A DNA stretch of 64,000 nucleotides from Hemicordylus capensis (GCF_027244095.1 NC_069662.1:17386501-17450500), one strand, 5' to 3'. Shown: positions 23,490 to 33,899, counted from the first letter of the stretch. Made by a program: numbers and translations. The notes: a model not told the origin generated them from the letters alone.

Positions 23490-26400
23490 ATTTCTATCCT
23501 GCTCTTTCTCCAAGGAGCCCAGAGCGGTGTACTACATACTTGAGTTTCTTCTCACAACAACCCTGTGAAGTAGGTTAGGCTGAGAGAGAAGTGACTGGCC
23601 CAGAGTCACCCAGCTAGTATCATGGCTGAATGGGGATTTGAACTCGGGTCTCCCCGGTCCTAGTCCAGCACTCTAACCACTACACCACACTGGCTCTCTC
23701 ACACTGATTGCATTTTTTTTTTTGCACTTACAGATTTTTTTTTCCTAAGTTGTTAATGTTGATTTTACTGTGTTAGGATATTTTTAAAAAATCGAAATGG
23801 GGGGAACACTTTGCATAAATAAAGATGTTTTAATGTAAAGTATTTCTCTACTTTAAAAAAAAACACAGATACAAAGCAGTTCACACAATACCAAAACTAA
23901 CAATAAAACATAATATACAGTAGCTCTGTTGCAGAGCTACTGTAGAAGAGGAGGAGCTGCCCCATCCCAGTATCTGCCATGTTTTAAATTTTTTATTTTA
24001 TTTTGCAGAGGTCAGCTTAGATGAAGAGGATTCTGGAATTGATTCTAAGAAGATACATAAGCCTGCTGGGGAATTCGCAGAGTCCTCTGATCAAGGGGAC
24101 TCTGGAAAAGAAGGTCATCCTGATGGATCTGAGAGTAATGAGCAAAATGCAAAGAATGAAAGGATGACACCATCCCAGAAGGCAAACAGAGAGACATCAG
24201 GCCAAACATCAACAAAGAAGCTGTGGGGTAGGAAACAGAGAAACAGATCGGGGATCTCTTCTTCAAGTGATCTTGAGGAAGAGATCAGCAGATGTAAGAA
24301 TGCAACAAAGGTCCAAAGAACAAGGTATGAGAATGAATCAAATCAGGAGCTGAAAGGCAGGAAGTTCCAGAGAAAAATGGGATTTGACAAAGAACAGAAA
24401 TGGACAGATGGGAAGGGCAAAGGAAAGAACAGAAGGATGAAGAGTGAGTCTGAAGAAGAAAGTGAGCCTCTTCCAGTGGGGAAAATGCTTGAAAAGAAAG
24501 TTGTTGATTGGAGTGAAAACGAGGAAGAGGGAGAGGAGAAGGTGGGTGGCACCAGACGAAAGGCTGAGGTCAGTGCAGGGCAAAGAACTCGGAAGGCTCA
24601 AGATGAGAGTGAAAGTGAGGATGAATCGGGAAGCGATTCGGAGGAGGAGGACAGGATCCCGAAAACCATGGCAAGTAATAAACTTGGAAGGAAAAATGTA
24701 TGTGCCAAGGAATCAGAGAGCGATTCGGATGAGACTGAAGGCAAACGCCAGATAAAGAAAGAAATGCCCAGGACGAAAACAAGGCGGGTGAGTGGAGAGA
24801 AATGGAACCGTATGTCAGAGAGTGATTCAGAAGAAAGCGAAGAACCTAAGAGGCAAATTAAAAAAGGCAGAATGAAGAAGGCACAAATGAGGAATGTGGG
24901 GGAAAGAAGGGGTCCGGGGAAAGAGCGAAAAGAGAATGAGAAAAGCAATAATCCAGAAAAGAAGCAAAGAAAATGCACGCCCAAGAAAAGTGTGAGCAGC
25001 AGTGAATCGAACAGTGAGGAGGATCAGCATAAGGGCTCAAGACAAAAAAAGAAGGGAATTGGTGGTAGTGATGGATCTCAGAGTGAAGCAGAGAATGGGA
25101 GGAAAGGGGGAAGCAAGTCCCAGCCAGTGACTGTGAGCAGTGGTGAATCTGAGAGCGAATCAAAGGAAGCTGAAGCTGGGAGCTGGAAAAAGAGAAGAAT
25201 GCTAAAAAAGAGGAGCGGAGATGTGTCTGGGAGTGAATCTAGCCAGGAGGAAGGGAAGCTGAAGAAGAAAGGAACAGAGAAATCCCAGAGAAAGAGTGTC
25301 AGTGAAATTGAATTGGAGAATGATTCTGGGGACTCTGGGAGTGAATTGGGAAAGAAAAAAAATGAAGGCCATCAGAAGAAAGGAACGCAAAAGCCAAAAA
25401 GAAGTAATAGCAAAGAAGAATCTAGGAATGAATCGGAAGAAGAAAAGAGCTCCAGCTCAGAAGATAACCCCAGTTCTTTCAAGGGGCAGCATCAAGGAAA
25501 GGTAAGGCGGTGTGAGCTTGCTGATAGCTTAATCTGTTTGTTGTTTGGTCCTCCTCACCATGCATAAAGATTCTTGGCAAGCTTACTCAAGCCTTCACAT
25601 TTAAGGCAGTAATTTCTGAACAGCAATATCGTGGCATAATTTCAACATAGCCACTGGCTATAGTTTGCTATTTAGCCATTGATAGACCTGTCCTCCGTGA
25701 ATCTGTCTAAACCCCTTTTAAAGCCATCCAAGTCACATCCCATGGCAAGGAATTCTATAGATGATGTGCTGTGTGAAAAAGTACTTCCGCTTGTCGGTCC
25801 TAAATTTCCCAACCTTCAGTTTCATGGAGTGACCCCTAGTTCTAGTGTTGTGAGAGAGGGAGAAAAATTTATCTCTGTCTACCCTCTCCACTCCATGCAT
25901 AATTTTATACACTTCGAACATATCTCCCCTTAGGTGCCTCTTTTCCAAGGTAAATAGCCCCAGATACTGTAGCCTAGCCTCATAAGGAAGGTGCTCCAGG
26001 CCCCTGATCATCTTGGTTGCCCTCTTCTGCACCTTTTTTAGTTATACAATATCCTCCTTAAGATACATTAACCAAAACTGTACACAGTACTCTATATGTG
26101 GCTGCACCATAGATTTGTACAAGGGCATTTTTATTTTCAATCCTCTTCCTAATGATTCCTAGCATGGAATTAGCCTTTTTCACAGCTGCCACGCACGGAG
26201 ATCACACTTTCAATGAGCTGTCCACCACGACTCCAAGCTCTCTCTCCTGGTCAGTCACTGACAGCTCATACCCTATCAGCGTATATGTGAAGTTGGTGTG
26301 TTTTGCCCCAATGTGAATCACTTTACACTTGCTTACATTGAACCAAATTTGCCACTTTGTCACCCAGTCCCCCAGTTTGCGGAGATCTTTTTGGAGTTTC

Positions 26401-29400
26401 TCACAATCCGTTGTGGTTTTCACTACCCTAAATAGTTTAGTGTCATCTGCAAACTTGGCCACTTCGCTGCTCACCCCAACTTCTAGATCATTTATAAACA
26501 AGTTAAAGAGCACTGGTCCCAGTACCGATCCCTGAGAGACTCCACTTCCTACCTATCTATCTCCATTGTGAAAACTGTCCATTTACTCCTGCTCTCTTTT
26601 TCCTTCAACTAGTTACCGATCCACACATGAACCTGTCCCCTTATTCCATGACTGCTATGTTTAATCAAGAGCCTTTGGTAGGGAACTTTATCCAAAGCTT
26701 TTTGGAAGTCCAAGTATACTATGTCAACCGGACCACCTTTATCCACATGCTTTTTGACACTCTCAAAGAACTCCAAAAGGTTAGTGAGGGAAGACCTTCC
26801 CTTGCAGAAGCCATGCTGGTTCTCCGTCAACAACTCCACGCAGTCTTGGATAAAACAGATTATCTAGACCCATTTCAGACTGGCATCCGGGCAGGTTATG
26901 GAGTAGAGACTGCTTTGGTCGGCCTGATGGATGATCTCCAAAGGGGAATTGATGGAGGGAGTGTGACTCGGTACTTTTTGATCTCTCGGCAGCTTTTGAT
27001 ACCATCAACCATGGCATCCTTCTGGATCGCCTGCGGGGACGGGTTATAGGGGGCACTGCTTTGCAGTGGTTCCGCACAGACCTCTTGGGCAGATTTCAGA
27101 AGATGTTACTTGGAGACTGCTGCTTTACAAAGCGAGAACTTTTGTATGGTGTCCCTCAGGGCTCCATTTTTGTCTCCAGTGCTTTTTAACATCTGCATGA
27201 AACCACAAGGATATGGTGCAGAAGTAGAAACCTACTTCTCCATGTCAGCTTCATCAGGCAATGGCATAACTTCCCTATATGCCTGCCTTGAGGCGGTAAT
27301 GGGCTGGATGAGGGATAACAAACTGAGAATGATCCGAACAAGACGGGAGTGCTCACTGTAGGAAGCCGCAGTTCAGGAAATGGGATAGATCTGCCTGTTC
27401 TGGATGGGGTTACACTCCCTCAGAAGGAAGAGGTTTGCAGTTTGGGAGTTCTTCTGTACCTAACCCTCTCTGATACCTCAGGTGAAGGTGGTGGTGAGGA
27501 GTGCTTTCTATCAGCTTTGGCTGGTTTGCCAACTGCGCCCTTTACTTATTTTTTAGGCCTTTTTGCAGTCATGGTTCCCCCAACCCCCTGTTTCCCATAG
27601 ACTTTAATGCCTCACCAACCGCACATTTGCCAACGGTGAGGTTTTGCCAGAAGGGAACCCTAGCAGTTGGTGAGGGATGACTGTATATAAAAGGCTAAGG
27701 ACACATGTGGCAAGCCCCACCCACACAGTGCTTTACCAGTCGGAGGTAACAGAGCAGAAGCACCATGGTGATTGGGCAGTGGGGATGCCATATGCAGATA
27801 GGGGGGAGGAGCCTGTGATAGTTAAGGTCAGTTGGAATGCAACTGTTAACTGGTCGGAAGATGTGCTTGACTGTAGAAGAGAGAAAGATGGATAGATAGA
27901 GTGAGTGGGCAGGGGTCTGCGAAGAGAGGGGTTGTGAGGGAGGAAAGAGCCCCTTCAGGAGAAGGAGGCTGACACTGTGCAGCAGTGAGGAAACAAGATG
28001 AACAAGATCTGTTAACTGAGAGAGAGAGGGGAGGGGAGGGGAAGAGAAAAGGAAGGAAGTGTGAGGGCCAGTGCCAAGCCTGCAGTTACCTGAAGGGAAT
28101 GAGCGGCCATGGCGGCGGCAGCAAGGAAGGGCCCAGTCAGCCACTGCTGCTGCTCGGGGGCTACCAAGGCCATTGTGGGAGGCAGGCAAGTAGGGGACAG
28201 ACCCAGGCCTCTCAGTGTCCTGAGGGGAATGAGCAGCCACGGCAGAGAGGAAGGGTCCGGTCAACCACTGCTGCCTCTCTCGCAGGGAGGAGCAGAAGTG
28301 GAGCTAAGGACAGGGTGAGGAGGTCTCTTGGGTTAGGGGGCTGCAGCTTGGCCAGTTGGTGCCGGTAAGGCGTCAGCAGCAATCAAGAAGGGTGAGGGGG
28401 ATGGAGCGACGGAATGGAGGAGCAGGAGCACTGCTCAGGTGTGGGTGGAGAGAGGTCTGAAGTGAGGGGGCTGGGGGGGTGAGGGGAGCAATCAAGTACT
28501 AGCTCTGCGTGGGTTATGCTAGTTTTTTATTAATGTGCTTGTAAAAGGAAACTAAAAACAGTTTTAAACTTGTAAAATTTAGAATCTGAGAAAGATCTGC
28601 TTCTCTTGGGCATGATGTTTTTGCAAAATTTTGTATCTGTGAATAATTGTGAAGCATAACTTTATTTTGCACAAACACTTCAAAATATATAGTAGATAAG
28701 TTGGAGATGTTGACAGTTTGTCACAGCGAGTGAAGATGTGTGACAATAAAGAGCAGGGCACGTTAGCACCTCTGTGCTGCATATTGTGGAGGTAAATTCC
28801 CTAATCCAGGATCAGGAGGTGTCAGACTATGGTCTGAAAGAACATGAAGTGCGGAACTTGCTGAAGTTAACCAGGTCTGGGTCTGATCCATGGCTGGTTG
28901 AGCAACCACTGGGGAATCCCCACATATGCTGCCTTGAGTTCCTTGTTAGGAGAAAAGCAGGCTATAAATATATAAATAAAATGAATCCTCCTCTCTCCAC
29001 CCCAACTGCTGCAGGACAGAGAACATTCTGGCAAGAGTGAGGAGCACCCCGCAATCCGGCGGCTAAAGCGCTACATCTGGGAGTGTGGGGTGCGCAGGAA
29101 TTACAAGAAGCTGCTTGCAGGTTGCCGTTCCCGTAAAGCCAAAGTGGAGGCACTCAAAAAGGAGCTGGAAAACCTTGGCCTGAAGGGTAACTTTATTCCT
29201 GAGAAATTGTGAAGAAATTAAAATGGGGGGGTAGCGTGGCAGAGAGACATGGAAGAGGGGTTGAAGTCGAGAAGGCTAACAGTTGGCAGCATTGCATGTA
29301 TCTTGTCTTATTTATTTATTACATTTCTATACTGCCACTTACCAACGTCTTGTGATGGTTTACAAAACAAACAATAAAGACAGCATTAGAACAAAATTAA

Positions 29401-32307
29401 AACATTTATTTTTTAAAAAACCAATTTAAAACAACAAAACAACAATAAAAAATAATTTACAGCTTATTCAAAAGCTTGGTGAAATAAATATGTCTTGAGT
29501 GCTTTTTTAAAACCTAGAGATGGGGAAGCTCTTGCAACAACAGGGAGTCCTGGAGCTTCATGGTGGCTATAGAAAAGGCCCAGCCCTGAGTCGCCACCCA
29601 ATGGGCTAGAAACAGCTGCAGGCAGACCTTTCCAGAAAAGGTGGGGGTCCTGAAGGAGAAGGTGCTCTCTTAAATACCCTGGGCCCAAGCTGATTAGGGC
29701 TTTATAGGTAATCACTAGCCCTTTATATTTTGCCCAGAAACATACATATGGGCAGCCAGGGTAATGCTTTTACAATAGGAGTAATATAGTCTCTGGGTTA
29801 TTCCACAAACCAACCTAGCTGCTGCATTTTGTACGAATTGCAGTTTCTGGAGTATGTACAAAGGAACATAGGAAGCTGCCATATACTGAGTCAGACCATT
29901 GGTCTGTCTAGCTCAGTATTGTCTTCACAGACTGGCAGCGGCTTCTCCAAGGTTTCAGGCAGGAATCTCTCTCAGCCCTATCTTGGAGAAACCAGGGAGG
30001 GAACTTGGAACCTTCTGCTCTTCCCAGAGCGGTTCCATCACCTGAGGGGAATATCTTGCAGTGCTCACACTTCTAGTCTCCCTTTCATATGCAACCAGTG
30101 CAGACCCTGCTTAGCTAAGGGAGTAAGTCATGCTTGCTACCACAAGACCAGCTCTCCTCCAAAGGCAGCCCTTCCTAGAGCTATTTAGTACTCCTCTCCC
30201 CAGAATCCAAACTTCTGTGCCAAGATAATCCATATTTCAGAAATCTAACATGTGCAAAAAACTCCCCCACTCCCCCGCCATTGCATTTTGTGCCTTCTGG
30301 GGTGTGTGTGTGTGTGTAATTCCGCCTGCCCCCCTTCCCTGGTGCCACTTCTGACTTGTTCATGCAACTCACTCCTGGCTTATATTTTCTCTCCCCTTTT
30401 CTCAGGGACACCAACTCTAGCCAAGTGCAAAGCTCTGAAGCACAAGCGGGAAGAAGCAGCTGAAGTGGCTTCACTTGATCTCAGCAACATCATCACCACA
30501 GAAGGTAGACGAGGTGTGGTGGGAGGGGCCAAAGAGAAGGGTGGGGCTAGTGCTGTATGGCTCCGTATAGCAGGGAAACCTCTAAACATTCAGAAGCAAT
30601 TGTCTGTTTTGTGATTATTGGGGATGGTCTTTCCCATTATCTAGTATGAAAACCTGGGAAATTAAGAACATAAACACAAGAGCACAACACACTAATGTTC
30701 TGACAACTTTCAAGAATGTGTTCTTTATTTGCATCCTGATATGAAGGCAGGTCTGTCTTATCTTCCAAGGCCTAAAGGATATAATAAGCCATTCATGTTG
30801 ACCCAGTTTGGACAATACAGGAGGATCTCGATATTTGCAGAGGTTCCATTCCATGGTACAAATGCAGATATGGAAACCATGAATATCGAAGCATTGCGGC
30901 AATGGGGAATTGGGGGTTAGGTTTCTGGTCAGGTGGAAATATTGCCAAAACATCGATTTTTGGTGGGGAGGGAGGGATGCATCGGGAAGCTGCCTACAGT
31001 ACCTAACTGCTCCCTGAGTTGTGCTGTGCCCCAGAATGCCCCCAAATTGACCAGAAATTGCCATTTCTTTCTTTTTAAACAGAGCAATTTTGAGGCTCCA
31101 AAACACAAAATGGTGGTCAAAAATGACCTCCATGATCATTTCCGGTCACCCCTGACCCGCAGATACATGAGATTGACCTGAGTTTTTTCTCCCCCCCCCG
31201 CCCCCCCACTACGTATGCTGAGGTCAGTTGTCTGTTGCCCGGCCATAGGTACATGGATATCGAGGTCGTCCTGTACTTTATGTGGTCCTGTGAGCGTGCA
31301 TGTCTTTCCCCACAAGTGACTGGGGGAAAGTTCAGTGCATCAGGAGAGGAGAAAGGTGTGTGCCAGGAGGAGAGAGGTGTGTGAATTCTTAACACATACA
31401 CATCATTCTGTGTTTTAGGATTGGCAGACAAAGTATTGCCCAAACTGGGCCACTGAAGATTAAGTAAATACTACAGATGTTCTCCCCTGCAGCTCTGGAT
31501 TTCCTGCATTGAGCAGGAACCTGGACTAGAGCAGAGGTTCCCAACCTTGAGTCCCTAGATTATTTTGGACTACAACTCCCATCATCTCCAGCCATGTGGC
31601 TGGAGGTGATGGGAGTTGTAGTCCCAGCATCTTGAGTATAGGGCCTGCAAGACCCCCTTCAACTCTATGCCATCTCAGTCCTCAGTTTCCCATTTTATAC
31701 ATACACACAGAAATGGACAAAAAAATGGGCAAGGGAGGAACGACAGGGCTGTCGCACACTTGCTTTGCATTCAGAAGGTCCCAGGTTCACTCCCTGGCAG
31801 CATCTCCAGGTAGGGCTGGGAAGACCCCTGCCTGGAACCTGGGAGAAGATGCTGCCAATCAGTGTAAACCATGCCAAGCTAGATGGATCAATGGTTTGAC
31901 TTGATATAAGACCGCTTCCTATGGGAGGGCACGGAATGTTAGTAAACTGGGAGCAATAGAGTAGGTGTGACCTCAAGTAGCTAAGGGAGCTAAGAGAGGT
32001 TTGCTTTGAAGGCATGTGAGCTTGTGGGTGGGGACCAAACAAGCAGGCCTAGCCCAGAGAGGCCTGCAGATGTCCTGGAGGTAAATCCATCTTCTTGCAG
32101 CACCTTGTTTACACAGCCCTCCTCTTTCTGCCACCTCCCTTCCTTCAACTCCCCACAGGCCGTCGTCCAAGACGTAACAATGTCTGGAGTCTCTACAGCA
32201 AGCCCCAGGAGCCGCCCACTTCCCCAGAAGAGTCGCCCATCCGCCGTCCTTCCACCGACTGGTCCCGCCTTCGAGGAGTCATCAGTTCAGATGGGGAAAG
32301 CAGTTGA
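19211..32307 (+). CDS. HIRIP3: HIRA-interacting protein 3 (H2A/H2B chaperone)
   Basis: Complete seven-exon coding region of a nuclear histone-binding protein. Exons: 19211-19290, 20107-20227, 20353-20506, 24009-25501, 29015-29186, 30406-30504, 32159-32307 (TGA 32305-32307). The sum is 2268 nt, giving 755 aa, all phases consistent. The N-terminal part has MQAFVRSVFQGSPDL, HAIVRKKYLAH and KQLVEEELVKMQVDD, close to human HIRIP3. Exon 4 (about residues 119-616) is a very long Ser/Glu/Asp/Lys-rich low-complexity region. Exons 5-6 hold the C-terminal fold, with LKRYIWECGVRRNYKKLL, ELENLGLKGTPTLAKCKAL and EEAAEVASLDLSNII containing the CHZ-type H2A/H2B-binding segment. The end RGVISSDGESS matches human RGIISSDGESN. 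The protein is longer than the human one (about 556 aa) because of exon 4. Confidence 0.95.
19560..19685 (-). mobile_element. 3'-end-only copy of the R2/R4-type LINE
   Basis: About 118 bp (TTGTTTACACAGTCAGATAG ... AGATATCGTCACAGAA) is about 96 % identical by eye to 22465-22580, the 3' end of the larger LINE copy. It is followed by ATTATTATTATTA. This is a severely 5'-truncated insertion in HIRIP3 intron 1. Confidence 0.75.
19924..20058. mobile_element. hAT-like palindromic MITE, best-preserved copy
   Basis: CAGGGTTTCTTAACCTTGGG and CCCAAGGTTAAGAAACCCTG are perfect inverse ends. Within them are ACTACAACTCCCATCATTC and GATGATGGGAGTTGTAGTCC. The arms are about 62 bp around a short centre. The CAGGG-TTCTTAA-type terminus is hAT-like. 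It lies 50 bp before HIRIP3 exon 2. Each arm contains an ACTACAnnTCCCAnnAT word like the promoter sites. Confidence 0.8.
20885..21097 (-). mobile_element. Sauria-type tRNA SINE, minus
   Basis: TATATCCCACTCTTCCTCCA, ACGACAACCCTGTGAGGTAG GTTAGGCTGAGAG, GTGACTGGCCCAGAGTCACT and, at the head, reversed B box GGATTTGAACTC and A-box region TCTCTAACCACTATATCA. This is the squamate Sauria SINE layout. Confidence 0.85.
21275..21640 (-). repeat. Dispersed LINE-tail repeat, minus, with a MITE inside
   Basis: TATACTGCTCTTCAACCAAA GTTCTC ... TGGTCCCCTGTCCCCAAAGC GC ... GGGGTTGGATAGGACCAGTT matches 1055-1265. A palindromic MITE occupies 21345-21452. Confidence 0.75.
21345..21452. mobile_element. hAT-like palindromic MITE nested in a repeat
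   Basis: CCCTCTATCAGGGATTCCCA GATGTTG faces CAACATCTGGGAATCCCTGT TAGAGGG. Inside are ACTACAACTCTCATAATCC and GCGAGTTGTAGT. It is an insertion into the repeat at 21275-21640. Confidence 0.75.
22318..22390. mobile_element. Palindromic MITE (AGTTACTCAAAGTAGTCCCA)
   Basis: AAGTTACTCAAAGTAGTCCC ATTGAAA faces GGATGGGACTACTTTGAATA C. A short member of the family at 15285-15385. Confidence 0.6.
22455..23430 (-). mobile_element. LINE of the R2/R4 superfamily, 5'-truncated
   Basis: The minus strand encodes the C-terminal part of a non-LTR retrotransposon with a restriction-like endonuclease. Two overlapping frames (23428-23111, then 23123-22743) are followed by a third reaching about 22590. Visible are KAYKKEQVKNRAEKWKNKPL, LHGQYL, CRLCKEADETMDHLISCC-type zinc-knuckle context, and the RLE-like NTPDITVVEKKEKQVKII followed by DIAIPGD. 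The end reads LWQKKTKIIPVVIGALGAVP and QKAALLGTAYILRRYL. These sequence types are typical of R4-clade elements (Dong/Rex6 relatives). At least two frame breaks are present. The 3' UTR (22455-22590) recurs at 19560-19685. Confidence 0.75.
23440..23487 (+). repeat. (ATT)n microsatellite
   Basis: About 16 uninterrupted ATT units. It is the tail of the adjoining minus-strand Sauria SINE. Confidence 0.95.
23488..23697 (-). mobile_element. Sauria-type tRNA SINE, full length, minus
   Basis: ACATTTCTATCCTGCTCTTT CTCCAAGGAGCCCAGAGCGG to the reversed tRNA head GGGGATTTGAACTCGGGTCT and CTCTAACCACTACACCACAC TGGCT. Well preserved, with B box GAGTTCAAATCC. Confidence 0.9.
24009..25501 (+). other. HIRIP3: HIRIP3 exon 4, acidic Ser/Lys-rich exon
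   Basis: 1493-nt exon encoding about 498 residues with repeated acidic blocks such as SESEEESEPLPVGK, SESDSDETEGKRQIKK and SESDSEESEEPKRQIKK. The blocks alternate with Lys/Arg stretches. Repeated GAATCAGAGAGCGATTCGGA-like DNA suggests growth by internal duplication. The many SE/SD steps are likely CK2 sites (family knowledge; inference here). Confidence 0.9.
25660..26825 (-). mobile_element. CR1-type LINE, 3' half, minus
   Basis: Minus-strand reverse transcriptase and C-terminal pieces: ENQHGFCKGRSSLTNLLEFF, VDIVYLDFQKALDKVPYQRL, LFNLFINDLE, KFADDTKLFRVV, then [20 protein letters not shown] and SLSHNTRTRGHSMKLKVGK. It is the same family as the plus copy at 55560-57650. Broken by stops and frame changes. 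It lies in HIRIP3 intron 4. Confidence 0.85.
26830..27535 (+). mobile_element. L2-type LINE reverse-transcriptase fragment, plus
   Basis: AVLDKTDYLDPFQTGIRAGY, GVETALVGLMDDLQ and later YFSMSASSGNGITSL, EAVMGWMRDNKLRM and GVTLPQKEEVCSLGVLLYL match the better copy at 43760-45310. Several frame changes. It directly abuts the reversed CR1 piece. Confidence 0.75.
27548..27690. mobile_element. Possible DNA-transposon end fragments (CAGTCATCCCTCACC)
   Basis: TTGCAGTCATGGTTCCCCC at the left and, inverted, CAGTCATCCCTCACCAACTG at the right, around CCAACCGCACATTTGCCAAC. This looks like a Tigger-like non-autonomous element. Weak. Confidence 0.35.
27930..28480 (+). repeat. Purine- and G-rich tract with an imperfect tandem duplication
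   Basis: GAATGAGCGGCCATGGCGGC ... CAGTCAGCCACTGCTGC (28098-28152) recurs as GAATGAGCAGCCACGGCAGA ... GTCAACCACTGCTGC (28218-28275), a spacing of about 120 bp. The flanks are GAGGGGAGGGG-type repeats. No frame looks like a real protein. Confidence 0.5.
28800..28980 (+). mobile_element. SINE with a 5S-like head and Sauria-like tail
   Basis: CTGAAGTTAACCAGGTCTGG GTCTG ... ATGGCTGGTTGAGCAACCAC TGGGGAATCCCC, then TGCCTTGAGTTCCTTGTTAG, AGCAGGCTATAAATATATAA. The first part resembles the 5S internal promoter (GAAGTTAAGCAGGGTCGGG ... GGATGGGAGACC-CTGGG). The last part resembles the Sauria SINE 3' tail. A second copy is at 39575-39725. It sits just before HIRIP3 exon 5. Confidence 0.6.
29310..29830 (-). 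mobile_element. L2-type LINE 3' end, minus
   Basis: The minus strand encodes ITYKALISLGPGYLREHLLL, ASPSLGFKKALKTYLFHQAF, the L2 C-terminal pattern also seen at 44880-45140. It ends at the A/T-rich tail ATTTATTACATTTCTATACT GCC near 29310. Confidence 0.75.
29860..30165 (-). mobile_element. 5S-rRNA-headed SINE, full length, minus
   Basis: GGAACATAGGAAGCTGCCAT ATACTGAGTCAGACCATTGG to CAGACCCTGCTTAGCTAAGG and CACAAGACCAGCTCTCCTC. One of the best-preserved copies. Inserted at the L2 fragment's 5' side. Confidence 0.85.
30818..31273. mobile_element. TcMar/Tigger-like MITE, 456 bp
   Basis: Ends CAGGAGGATCTCGATAT and its inverse ATATCGAGGTCGTCCTG, with TA on both sides (30816-30817 and 31274-31275). 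There is no transposase frame. Related inner sequence occurs at 13500-13720. It lies in HIRIP3 intron 6. Confidence 0.65.
31530..31640. mobile_element. hAT-like palindromic MITE, short copy
   Basis: AGAGGTTCCCAACCTTGAGT ... ACTACAACTCCCATCATCTC CAGCC faces GGCTGGAGGTGATGGGAGTT GTAGTCCCAGCATC. The right terminus is lost. Confidence 0.7.
31735..31925 (+). mobile_element. tRNA-headed SINE, plus
   Basis: Head TTGCTTTGCATTCAGAAGGT with B box GGTTCACTCCC, then CTGGCAGCATCTCCAGGTAG GGCTGGGAAGACCCCTGCC. The 3' body is AGCTAGATGGATCAATGGTT TGACTTGATATAAGACCGCT TCCTATG, the same end as in the 5S-headed SINE. Confidence 0.75.
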
Positions 32308-33045
32308 CTTTGGGAGGGAGGGAAGGAGGGAAAGAATTTATGGGTCCGTTATCCTTATTATAAAGGGAAGCATAAGCTGGGCTAACAACTTACAAATCCA
32401 GTGACCAGGAAGGGACTTCTGGTTGTTTCCAGCCCACCTCTTCTTTCCCTCCGCTTATAAGAGAAAAAGTCTTTTAAAAAGCTATAACACTTTTTACTGC
32501 CAACTTCTGTTGTTGAAGAGGGCAAAGGTTACAAATGCCTCTGAGGATAAAGATCTGTCGCCTCCTGGACAAAGGCACAGATGATCCGTTCCTTCAGATG
32601 TCCAAACCACAAAGCTCCTACACCTATTGCCTGATTAAAACTTCAGTAGAACAAAAGAAGCCACCCTCACATAGGGAAACTGCTGGTTGGGGGGGGGCGG
32701 GGTATATAAAGATTCCCATAATTACTCTTCCCAAGAGTGAACATTCCTGAGTGTGAGTGTGTGTGAGGGAGAGGAGGAGGAGAAGGTGTGTATTCATTTT
32801 CATTCCACCTGTGTTCTGGGATGACTTTCTTCCTGTTTTCCCTTTGATCTTTTTTCTTTTTTCCCTTTGTTGTAACTTCAAGGAGAATGAATCTAGTTCT
32901 GGATTAGACCCTAATGAAATGGAAAGGTTTGGATATGCTTTTGTAATATGGAGCACATTTAACCATTGTTGTAAATGTGTGTGTTGGAGATTTTATGGCT
33001 GAGAACCAAACGTTCTATTTTGTTAAATAAAATATCTTTTGGACT
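32308..33045 (+). other. HIRIP3: HIRIP3 3' UTR
   Basis: Sequence from the stop codon to just past the poly(A) signal. No recognised repeat. It contains a purine tract near 32757-32790 (GAGAGGAGGAGGAGAAGG) and a T-rich stretch near 32848-32870. Confidence 0.7.
33026..33031 (+). terminator. HIRIP3 poly(A) signal
   Basis: AATAAA within TGTTAAATAAAATATC, 719 bases after the stop, followed within 25-30 bases by a T/G-containing stretch (GGACTTCTGTG). Confidence 0.7.
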
Positions 33046-33289
33046 TCTGTGTAAAATAATTTTATAGTGCCCACCTACCCTATTCCTCCTGAGCACTTAA
33101 CCTCCCTTACCGTTCATAAAGTAACCTGCCACAATCTGGTAACTGGTACGGAATCCAGATTCCTGGAAACCTCAAGCTACTTGTAGTTTTATCTTTAAAA
33201 GGCAAGTTTCTAGATCTCATGAAAAAAAGGCTCCAGTAAATATGTAGTGGGGATTCTGTGGCCTGCATGGCTACAGGTACTTCCCTGCA

Positions 33290-33408
33290 TATTTATTTAT
33301 TTTTACATTTATATCCTGCTCTTCCTCCAAGGAGCCCCGAGCGGTGTACTACATACTTAAGTTTCTCCTCACGACAACCCTGTGAAGTAGGTTAGGCTGA
33401 GAGAGAAG
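33290..33408 (-). mobile_element. Sauria SINE fragment, minus
   Basis: TTATATCCTGCTCTTCCTCC AAGGAGCCCCGAGCGGTGTA CTACATAC ... GTAGGTTAGGCTGAGAGAGA AGTG. The tRNA head is missing. Confidence 0.8.
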
Positions 33409-33899
33409 TGTGTGAGGGCAGTGTGTGAGAATGACTACGTGGGTCCCCTCCATCCACTTAGCACTGCACTCCTGTAGTCATGGTCATATGAAGAAGACCC
33501 TCCCTGTGTATGTGTTCCTCCTTCATTCCTTGTGCTCTCCAGCCCAGATCCCTTAATTTGCTTTCACATGTCATCCTGTCACTATCTTTCCCACAACAAT
33601 CAAAAGCCCTTTTGGTTTTTGCTGCAAAAACTCAAATCCTGGGGTCCAAATAAAGCATGTAGGTCTCTGACGATGTAAAAAAATCCACATTTGTAGAGGG
33701 CAATTTTAAGGATTTCTTGGTGCAGCGGCTGGCTTTTTTTCAGTGTGCTGTATAAAGAGTTGCCTCACACAGAGCCATTTAACCCAGTACAGACTCCATA
33801 CTTGTTCCCTCCCTCATAGTTGCTTCACTTTTCTCTTGCCACTCAGAGATCCAAAAATTCATGAAACCTTAACAATCCACAGACCTTTACACTGCATGA

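Noticed and set aside
23500-23697. tRNA gene (B box GAGTTCAAATCC)
   Set aside because: There is no full cloverleaf and the sequence continues into the Sauria SINE body and tail.
27695-28264. 189-aa minus-strand frame in HIRIP3 intron 4
   Set aside because: It is the complement of a G-rich tandem tract and transposon ends; Ser/Leu/Pro-rich low complexity without motifs.
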